A stretch of 64,000 bases of DNA. Origin: Epinephelus fuscoguttatus (Eukaryota > Chordata > Actinopteri > Perciformes > Serranidae). The stretch is from positions 17,528,954 to 17,592,953 of the forward strand of contig NC_064775.1 of assembly GCF_011397635.1 (NCBI RefSeq). The letters run 5' to 3'. This document shows, piece by piece, positions 46,501 to 57,700 of this stretch (within the stretch, counting starts at the first letter, position 1; every line of letters starts with the position of its first letter). The notes beneath the pieces were generated by a model that saw only the letters and a list, made by a program, of their open reading frames with translations, was not told the DNA's origin and made no database searches. The translations under genes were made by a program, and so were the position numbers.

Positions 46501-49500
46501 GACCGAGTCCGGAGTCACAAAGGTCGCTGAGAGGGCAGAGCAGAGACACTAAGGAGGAGGAAATGGAGGACGATCTGGGAGGTAGGGTAGAGAAAAAGCT
46601 GTAATATCAGTAGCATGACAACACAAAGAGACAAGCATTACTCATACATGTATCTCTTTTTCTGCTGTTAGTGGACCTGTGTCACCCCCTACTTGTGGGA
46701 GTTTTATCTGACCAAGAGGAAGAAGACGGTGAGGGCCAGGAGGAGAGGAGGAAGAGGAGGAGGGAGGTGTTCCTGTGCATCAAACAGGACCTGTTGCTAG
46801 AGGTGGACACCCAGCGCGGTCGGGAAAGATGCCGCCTGGAGCTCAGCAGCCTGGCTCGGGTGGAGGCCACAGAGGCTGCCTGGACCCGAGGGGTAAGAGG
46901 AGGAAGGAGAGGGTGGAGAAAAAGATCCTGGGGTTTAAAGGAACAGTTCACCGAATGTTGCATATTAAAATGTCGCCAAATAAACTTTGTATATTGTAAT
47001 ATTGATTTCAAGCGTATTTGTCAGCTTTAAGGGCATAAATGTATAAATAAAAATATTTTCTTTTTTTCTTTCAGGAGACAGAAGAGATGCTTCCAGCTGT
47101 GGAGCTTCAGTTCGCCTACATCAGCAGGGAGAAACAGAGGAGACGCTACGTCCTGCTTGATGATGACCCACACCAGGCACTGCAGGTTGATTACAAGTAC
47201 TTGTTTCTATAAGATGGCACACAAAGCTCACACTCTTGCAAAAGACTTAGAAACTAAACCCGGAGATGTTAATCTACACGCCACATATATGATAGGAACA
47301 GAATGCAAGACACTTACAGAGAAGCAAAGCACATCCACGAAAATGAGAACAACATCACCTTCTGACTCCTAGGACGTCCTGTACAGGTCTGGTCATGCTC
47401 ACATGCTGCCTTTAACTCTAACCCGGATACCGTTTGTTTTCAAATATGATGTCACCATTCGGCAGAACACTCTGTACCATGTTTACTATCTTGTGTACGA
47501 CTTATGTCTTCTTACATTGTGCAATATCAAATCTGTGCCAGATGTAATTTTAACACAGAAAGGCATTTCCAGGATGTCTTCAGATTTGTGGTGAGCAGTC
47601 AGGGACTGAGGAGTCATGTTTTATAAACAGACACATAGCTAAAGTGAAAAGTGTAAAACCTCAACAAACACCTTCGACTTTACCAGAAACTCTTAGTCAT
47701 TATGTCAGTACCAGAAATGATTTAATCCTGAAATTATCCTTCAGCTGGACTGATTTTTGGCCCTTTGAGAAGCTCTGTGGAGCTCCTACAGTTTCTAGCT
47801 TTTAGCTGTAAAGTTTTGAACATTTAGATAGCTTACTTTTGTACTTGTTACACCTTTTTTTATTCGTCTGATGAGCCAGGAAGCTGGCTCATCAGACTAG
47901 CTTCTAAGTCAGCTATGGCCAACTTCTCACAACTGACAACTGTTTTCTCCACAGGCAGTGGTTGACTTTAAAGGAATACTCCACCCCAAAAAATGACCAC
48001 TTGTATATCAGTTACTTACCCTTTGTTACATTGAATTTGTAAAGAAAACTTTGTTTTTCTCGCATGCCTCCACAGTGAACGAAGAATCCAAAAACACAGA
48101 CAATTCTTTGTGAGTTGAAGACGTAGGGGTCCGCCTTTAACATCAGCAAAACTAAATCAAGACATTCATTACAAACTCTCACAAAACCACTGCACTATAA
48201 TACAAGTGTCATTTATCCATCTGTATGTTCAGTACTTCCCTAATCGACAGCCCTTTACAACAGGATATTGAACAGAAAAAGGCAGACTCCATTGACAGAA
48301 TCCATAATTTTACAAAATAATACAAACAAACTGATCAAGGCAGTGGCAGATCAGCAGATCCTGTGTTCTGCGAGTTAAAAATACTGTTTTTGTCAATGGA
48401 GTCTGGCTTTGCAGAGAGCATCGGTAAGTTTCACTTTTAGTTCAGTTCCTTGTAAGAAAAGGGCGATCTGTTTGGGAAGAACTGAGCATAAGTTATGTGA
48501 GAGTTTTTAAACAGGTGTTTTGATGTAGTTTCAATGTTGTTAAAGGTGGACCCTTATGACTTTAGTTCATTAAGAATTTTCTCCATTTTTGGATTCTTCG
48601 TTCACTGGGGAGGCATGCAAAAAAAAAAAAAAGTTTTCTCTCTGAATTTAACATAACACAGGCTGAGGAATTAATATCCAACTGGTCATTTGGGGAGGTG
48701 AACTATGCCTTTAAAAACAATACTTTTTGCTGACTAGGCTCTGACTGACGTGCTGACTCCTGTGGCAGAGGAAAACCAGCAGCGTGACTTTGAGCTCCGC
48801 CCCAGCTGCGTTCGCCTGCAGTGCCTTCGCTGCAGGTCAGAGTTCACGCTTAAGGGAGAGGGCAGTGAAGAGGAGGCAGGAGGGAGAGGGAGGAGGAGAG
48901 GGGCTGCACTGCTACCAGAAGGTGTGGAGGAACAGAATGAGGAGGAGCTGACGGAGGTCAATGATGACAGCAAAGGTGAGAGTGATGAAAGAGGAATTTA
49001 CAGCAACACTTGGACAAATGTTGCTCTGTTTTTGCTTTTAAAAACTTGTGTGTTAATTTCAGATGTATTTATTTGGCAGGATCAGGGCCAACTAATTAAC
49101 TATTCAACTAATTTACATCTGTAGAGCCCGGCACCCTAAAAAGTAAAGTGACATAACAAAGTGATTATACCCTAAAGAAAACATACCTATGACATTATAT
49201 TCCATTTCTGCCAACATATCCCCCAAATCCGACACACTGGACCTTTAAACACAGCTCATAGGTGAAAAAACTCCCAAGCAACGTGATGTTTGGCTTTAGT
49301 TTATATCTGAAACTGTCAAAGCATCCCACACACATGCCACAGCCTTGACTTTGAAAATCCTTTTTCTGATTCATACTCATACTGAGTCACGCACTGTTTC
49401 AGATGAGTCATGCTTAGCCTCACCATCCCAAAAAAATAAAGCACCACACGCATTTAAAATTTTTCCACTTAAATCAGTCCTTTGACTCTCAAACATCAGC

Positions 49501-52500
49501 TGGGTTTGTGAAAATTGAAGATAAGGGAGAAAAAACACAAAACAAGGTCACACATTACACCTGGACTGCTGTCACAGTCATGCAAAAAAAAAGATTATCG
49601 TTTGATGTCAAAACATGACAGCTCCTAAACTATCAGGTTCCCAGTGGTAATGTGCTGCATAGGCCAGGCTGCATATTTCCCAAAACAAACTTTGGGGTTC
49701 AGATGAGCCCCAGTGAAGCATCCCAGGAGTTATCTCCTCTCTTTCATTGCCAAGCGGGCCGCTGCGCTCAGTTCCCACCTCTATAGTTAGCAGCAGATAG
49801 ATAATACCCTTCGCTCCAGCAGCCGCCTCCCAGTGCTACGGCCAAACCTAACATTAAGACCTGCTCCGGCACACACAGGCTGCGCACAGGCTTTGTTTGA
49901 CAGATGTTTTTGGGATTTTTTGGATCTTTGTTAGTGTTAGTGATTGAGGGAACAGATACCTTTTTTTATTCGCACGTGTCTGACGTTAGGTATTTGTTTG
50001 CCTGTGGGTGACGGAAATACATGCCCTGCAGATACAAACAAATGTTTTCTCCTCATATGAAACGTGTTAGGAATGAAGGCACGTGTGTTTTCTGTTCTCT
50101 CTCTCACAGTGTAGGTCATTTGTTTGTCAAAATGATCAAACTGTCCTCATTGTTGTCACGCAACCCTCATATATATTCTCACATACACTCACTGGCCACT
50201 TTGTAAGGTACACCTTGCTAGTACCGGGTTTGACCCCCTTTTCCTTCACACCTGCCCTTATTCTTTGTGATATCGATTCAACAAGGTACTTTAAACATTC
50301 CTCAGAGATTTTTGTCCATATTGACAGCATATTGATAGCATCACTGCAGATTTTTAGCTGCACATCCATGATGCCAATTTCCCGTTCCACCACATCCCAA
50401 AGGTACTCTATACTGTGTGATTGAGATCTGGGTCCCCATTTTAGACACTTCCTTAGTCTGGAATCCTATCTTATCTTAGGATAGGAATTGAGCGATTACA
50501 GAACCGTCCTACCTTTGGAATTTCCCAAGTTAGGAATCCCAAGTTAAGATGGCATCGATCCTGTCCTAAATTCAAAATAACTCTCCAAAATTTGTCAAGT
50601 GTCATTAGTTTGGATTTCTTAAGTTACAATAAGATTGGAGAGGAGAGATGTTACAGGGCACAGCCATGAGTTTAGGAATTGCATATGTAATAGTAAGATG
50701 GGCTTTTTTTCTATCTTTTGAACTTATTGAAGATAGGGAAAGCTGTCCCTGGTGACTGAGGGGGGCCGTTTAAATACATAACTTATTGTTATGTTCAAGA
50801 AGCCAGTGTAAGATGATTTGAGCTTTGTGATGTGGTGTGTTATTCTGCTGGATGTAGCCATCAGCAGATGGGTACACTGTGGTCATAAAGGAATAAACAT
50901 GGTCAGCAAGAATAATCAATAATCTGTTGCATTTAAATTATGTTCAGCTGGTTTTAAGGGGCCCAAAGTGTGCCAAGAAAATATCCCCCACACCAGTACA
51001 CCACCACCACCAGCAGGCTGTACCTTTGATACAAGGCAGGATGGATCCATGCTTTCATGTTGCTTTCACCAAATTCTGACCCTACCTCTTTAATGTTACA
51101 GTAGAAACGTTTTTTGAATCTTTGCCAATTGTAGCCTCAGTTTCCTGTTGTTAGCTGACAGGAGTTTCACCCGGTGTGGTCTTCTGCTGCTGTAGCCCAT
51201 CTGCTTCAAAGTTCGACATTTAGACATGCTCTTCTGCATACTCTGGTTTTAACAAGTGGTTGTTTGAGTAGTGTTGCGATTCTATCAGCTCAAACCAGTC
51301 TGGCCATCAACATCACCCAAGGAACTGCTGCTCATGGGATATTTTTTTCTTTTTCAGACCATTCTCTGTAAATTCTAGAGATGACTGTGGATCAGCAGTT
51401 TCTGAAATACTTAAACCTGCCCGTCTGGCACCAACAACCATGCCACTTTCAAAGTCACTTAAATCACCTTTCTTCCCCATTCTGATGTGTACCTAATAAA
51501 GTGGCCAGTGAGCATGTGTTTTAATTTCACACACAGTATACGTTTTATTTTTCTGTTTCTAAATTTCCTTACCTTAAAGACTGGCAAATGATTTTATGTC
51601 ATGGATGACAAAACCTTAAACTAGGAGTTGAACAGTCACTAACGTCAACATATATCTTAATGAAAGACATAAAAGGTTTCCACACCTTAACAGGTTTGGT
51701 AGTTGTCATATTCCTATTGCTATTGATTAAGGCCATGAGGGGGAGCACCTTCTATTTGTAGCTGATGATGGAGATGTTTCCACCATGACTAATATGTAAC
51801 TTTTTGGAACTAACATCCTGAATTTATGAATTTTTTTTTTTCAGGTAATATTTGTCCTGAATGTGGTAGTGATCATGTGGTCCAGCTGGCTGGCCAATCC
51901 ACTCCCTACTGCAGTACGCCCATCAAGCGCTCATCAGGGCCGGAGAGTGAGGACGATCATCTTGATATAAACCAGAGCACTCCAAGTGCCAATAAGGTCT
52001 TTTCTAACCAATAAAAAACCTTCTCCTCTGTCTGTTTTCCCTTTTGCTGTAATTTATTCCCAAAATTGCTCAACCAGAATCTCATCATGTCCACTTTTCA
52101 TCTCTATCACAACAGGATGATTACACAGATGGCAGTATCAGCAGTAGTCCCATCATCGAAACTGCTGCTTCTACACAAGATCCCACCTTCATCACTGCCC
52201 AGGGAAGCTCCTTCTTCATCGGGGATGGTCAGGGTGATGATTCGTCCAACCTGTCCTACAACATAGAGTGCCAAAGTAAAGAAGATCTGGCTGGGAGCTA
52301 CCGATACACCCCGACTGGTGCTACGCCACCTGAAGTCACAGCCCAGCCTGCAGGAAGATCCATTCCGAATGGTGGGTTTTTACTCTCAACACCTTTGTCA
52401 GGGTATCTGCAGGTATTTAAAAGTCTTAAAAAGCAATGAATTCAGTTTGCTTAAATAGAGGCAGTAGTCTCACAAAGTCTTAAATATTTAACATTTTTGA

Positions 52501-54707
52501 TGAAACTATTAATCCATCTTCTGCTTCTTCTCTGGGTCAAGGTCTCATGAATTTGATAAATTATATTATTGTTATATTCTGCCAGCATATTGTGAAAACA
52601 ATGTTATTTAATTATGAACAATTTTAGGCCATGTGGTCCCTACATGTTTTCCATCTTACTTTAATACAGGGTGTCCACAGGTCCTGAAAAAAGGATTAAG
52701 ATGTCTTAAATTAAGTTTTCTTAATATAATGCCTTAAAAAGTCTTGAAATGTCTCACATTAAGTTTTCTTAATATAAGGCCTTAAAAAGTCTTAAATTGT
52801 CTTAAATCAAGTTTTGTCAATATGAGCCCTTAAAAAGTCTTGAAATGTCTTAAATCAAATTTTCTAAATATAAGGCCTTAAAAAGTGTGGAATTGTCTTA
52901 AATTAAGCTTTCTTAATGTAAGGCCTTAAAAAGTCTTAAATTGTCTTCCAATAAGTTTTTTTAATATAAGGCCTCAAAAAAGTCTAAAATTGTCTTAAAT
53001 CAAGTTTTGTCAATATGAGGCCTTAAAAAGTCTTTAAATGTCTTAAAGTAAGTATTCTTAAGATAAGGCCTAAAAAAGTCTTAAATTGTCTTAAATTCAG
53101 ATTCGATGGGTCTTTAGTATTTTCAGAATTGCAATAATTAATAGCATTTATGACAGTGATGAGGTTTTGTGATATACATATTAAATTGTTGCAGGTTTGA
53201 TCTTAAATTTCATGTAAGGTGGTATTAAAAAGGTCTAAAAAGTCTTGAATTGAACTTGGTGAGCCCTGCAGGAGCTCTGTTTTTTTAGGACAGCAACTTT
53301 TTTTTGGGTTGATATTTTTCAACAAAGTGTTAAGTGCAGTGGCTCCAAACAGAGGCAGCCTCAGGGTCCAAATTTTTCCTTAGACATCAGGTCATGGCCC
53401 ACTCACAGAAAAATTCAGCATCCATCAGTTCATTTCCATTCATCCTTTCTACCTGTCAGCACATTTAAACACAGCCCCTTCTTACTGTGGGGCAGAGGTG
53501 AGGGACTTGAGTCAGACGCAAGTTGCAAATTTGAGGACTTGAGACTTTGACTCGGTATCCATGGCTTGAGACTTGACTTAGACTTGATTCAGATGACTCG
53601 AAAAGGGCTTAGCTTTTTGTAAAATTAAATATTTGCATTTTCCTAGGTATTTAGAACATTTTGTTGTTGAAATATGACTGGGGGATTTTTAGTGCAATGC
53701 TCACAAACTTGGCAACCTGCTAGGACATGGCAGACCAGTAGAGGCCAATGCACGAGGCAGCTGTCATAGCGGGGGCTAGTCCAAAAATAATAACATTTGG
53801 ATTCAAGGATTGTGTTGATGAAGTCAGTAAAAAGAGAGCAGCGGTATGTAAGGTCTGTGGTGACACAGCCATTATATTATCCAATCTTATCAGTCACTAC
53901 ATGATTTTCAGCGACATAAAACACAGGAAAGCAGCAAATCCTCACATTTTAAAAGCTGGAACAAATTGCAACAGTTAATGAATCTGCTGAAATGAGCAAA
54001 TCATATCAGCCATACACTTTTTACATCCAAAATAACATTGTAATGTTGGCAGGACTGTTTATTGGAGGGGAGCCCAAACAGCAGTAAAATATAAATGATA
54101 TTTTATTACTTGATTTGAATTCTGCAGTTCAATTGGTCACTGAAAAACACATCAACTGTGGCGTGTGGTGTAAACTGTTTATATCAGCTCCACCGCCTTT
54201 TCCTAAAGATATATTTAAGTCTTAATTGAAAGTGAGCAGCGATGGGAAGTATTTGGATCTTGCGGATATTGTGCGGCGCAGAAATCCTTGGAGGCACTCT
54301 GTATCTGTGTGACAGCATCCGATTTCCCCTCCACATCTGTCTGCCATTTTTAGATGAACCACATGGTAACAGTGCAACAAGACAGATTGGAATCATTACT
54401 GGAAGTGATGGGAGAGGAATGAAAGCCTTAGAGAGGGAGGGCTGAGTCGTAATAATAGCTTTCTGTATCTTTTCTTTTTTGGATTACTGTAGTTGCACTG
54501 CCAATACCATGTCATCTGTCCTTCTGAAACCACAGTCTCACACTGGAGACGCTGTACTCATCCTAGAATGCTGACTGACACTGAATATAGTATCTTTTTT
54601 CAGTTACACAGTGAACCCATTGTTGTGGAGCAGAGGCTCTAATTTTCTCTGAAGAAGTGCTTTGTCTCTAAAGATAAATCAGCGTGTGTGTAGGTCTGTG
54701 TGTGTGG

Positions 54708-54747
<40 letters not shown>

Positions 54748-57700
54748 TTGACCTTTACTTTAAAGGACACATCTGAAGGTTCAAAAGCCTTTTTAATCTG
54801 ATCACTCTTTGCACTTAAAATGAATGACGCTGGGTTTGTTTTGGCCTCAGGTCCGTGCCCTGTCATTTTTGATTAGCTGTAACCATCCATCAGAGTTCGA
54901 ATAACCTCCATTGCTGTTCACTGGTGGATTTATGGCTCTTAAATGCCTTTCTGCGTGAGGGCTGTTGGCTAATGCTACAGTCTGCTGCAGTAAAAATCTG
55001 CCGTAGGTTTCATAAAAGCCAAGAAATATGTTAGTCTTCACGCTGCTGCCAGGAAACTATGGCTTTACTATTAATGCAAGATATCATTTGAGCAAATCAA
55101 TAAAGTAGGCATCAAAGATTTATTCATTTTGAGTGAGTTTATTTTATGCGTCTGCGCCAGCGACAGCCGTGGCCAGAGGCATAATGTTTTTAGGTTGTCC
55201 GTCTTTCCGTCTAATTCTCACGAACACGATATCTCAAGAACGTTGTGAAGGAATTTCCTTAAATTTGGCATAAACATCCACTTGGACTTAACGATGAACT
55301 GACTACATTTTGGTGATCATAGGTCAAAGGTCACTGTGTCCTCATCTGTCTTATTCTTGTAACTGCAACATGTCATGAACACCTGAAGGGAATATTTAAA
55401 TTTGGCACAAACATCCACTTTGACTCAAAGATGAACTAAATAGATTTTGGTGTACAAAGTTCAAAGGCACTTTTTTGCATTCATGTGAAGGCAATATCTC
55501 ACAACACCTTAAGGGAATTTCTTCAACTATGGCACAAATGTCAACTTTTCAATGATAGGCTGACTAGCATTTGGTAGTCAAAGGTAAAGGTTACTGCTAC
55601 CTTCTGTGTGTCTCACTCTTGTGAACAGGATATCTCAAGATAGCAGAGCGGGAATTTCCTCCAATTTGGCAAAAACATCGACTGGGACTGAAGGATAAAC
55701 TGATTTAGAATATGGTAGTTGAAGGTCAAAGGTCAAGGTCACTGTGACCTCACAACCCATATGTTGTTTTTTTTGGCCATAATTCAAGAATTTATGCACT
55801 CATGACAGCATTTCATACACACGTCTAATAGCATATAATGATTCAGTGGTAACATTTGATATCCAAAAGGTCAAAGGTCAGCTTCACCGTGACATTATAA
55901 TGCTTTGCACAAAACACTTTTCTGGCCATTATTCAGTGTCATATCTCAGGAACATAGGGGGAGACATTTGGTCAGATACTGAATTGGTGACACTTATCTT
56001 GGGTGCCCACCTTGAAACTGAGCTGATTGTACAGATCTTAGATCTCTGTGTGGTGCTAGTTCTAGGTATAAACTGTATTTTAGCCTTGATGCATTAAGTT
56101 TTGTTATGTTTAGTGCTAGAAAAGGCAAACCTTAACAAGAATGGATGTTAGCTTTAACTGCTCTCAAATACCATCTTTGGTTTCTTCATGTTAGACCAAC
56201 AGTTTTAAGGTTTACCAACTGTCCATGTCTTTCCAGATGATTTGGACCTGCTGTCTGAGGACTACCAGGCGGTGGACCATCGGCTACAGCTTTTCCTGGA
56301 TGTGGAAGTGTTTGAGGAGGAAGAGGAGCTTCACTCTTTCCTCAAGGTATTAAAGCCCCTGAAAACTTGTTTTTTTAAATCTGAAATACAATAACATAAA
56401 ATATTCAGGACTACAAAAGCAACAATCAAAGTTAAAGGAATCATTTGGTTGGACATGAACTAGCCATTAGCTGTTAGCAGGTGGAGAAACACATATCAAC
56501 AGGGAAACAGTCTTTGACCCAACACTGGAACTAAAAACAGAGGTTGCGTTGAGTTACATATGATGCATTCAAGCTCTACTCAGTAAAAATGAGAATGGGG
56601 GGAGGTAAATTAAAACGTTTCCATGATTTGTTTAAATGCAGTCTTGTAAAATTTAGTATTTGGGAGGAAAGTTGATGAAATACAGTTGTTTGAGGGAGAC
56701 ATTTGTTGATGTTTTCATACAACACAAAATTGAATGATTGATTATAGATGGAATTATTATTTATTCAATATATAGTTAAAAAGCTTTTGAAGTACCTTTT
56801 AAAAGTAGGTTATTTAAAGGTTGTTTTTATTTTATTGTTTCATTTTATTTATCTATTTATTTAGCCTTTATTTGACCAGGTATAGTCCCACTGAAATTCA
56901 AAATCTTTTTTTCAAGGCAGAATGACAAAGAAGAACAGAGTAAAAATACAACATCAAAACGTTCAAACAAGCTGCATAAAAATTCACAAATAATTAATAA
57001 TCGGTAGGACTGAATTTGTGCTCATTCACTGGTAATGTAAGCAAGGACTGATGAAGATTTCTTTGTTTCCCTGGCAAAATTGGGAATAATCAACAACATA
57101 AACAAAATAAACAACAACAAAACAAACTGTTTCCCCCTGTTTCCAGTCTTTATACTAAGCTAAGCTAACCAGCTGTTGGCTATGGCTTTATATTTAACAG
57201 AAAGACTTGAGAGCCTAAAAGAATCTCCAGATTCTCCCATCTAACTCGAGGCAAGAAAGCAAATAAGTGTATTTTCCAAAATAAAAGTCATTTTTTTAAG
57301 TGTAACCCTAATAAGTGCTGTCTGTGTGGGTGTGGTTGGATAAGGTTTGACTGACATTGCTGGTGACATACACTAACAACCGAATTACTGTCATCATATT
57401 TTGATTCACATGATGTAAAACTCTGATCTTCTTCCAACCAAGCCCTGCCTTGTTATACAACAAACAGAAACTCAAAAATCTCTCATGCGAAATAACCAAA
57501 ACTTGTCTCACTTTGATAGAAAATAATGTGTTCATGTAGGACTCTATTGCTCACAATAAGAAGCAGATTTAGAAAACAGGTTTTCAGAGCTTTTAACTCT
57601 TCAGTGGATACTGATACTAAGTATTATTACCAGACTCTGCTGCCTAAGCAGAATTTTGCTTGTGACTGATCGCTCAAATTTAGCAGTGTAATGTTTTTAT

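Noticed and set aside
52700-53100. Possible CRISPR-like regular spacing
   Set aside because: The units are contiguous with no unique spacers and the genome is vertebrate; this is a minisatellite.
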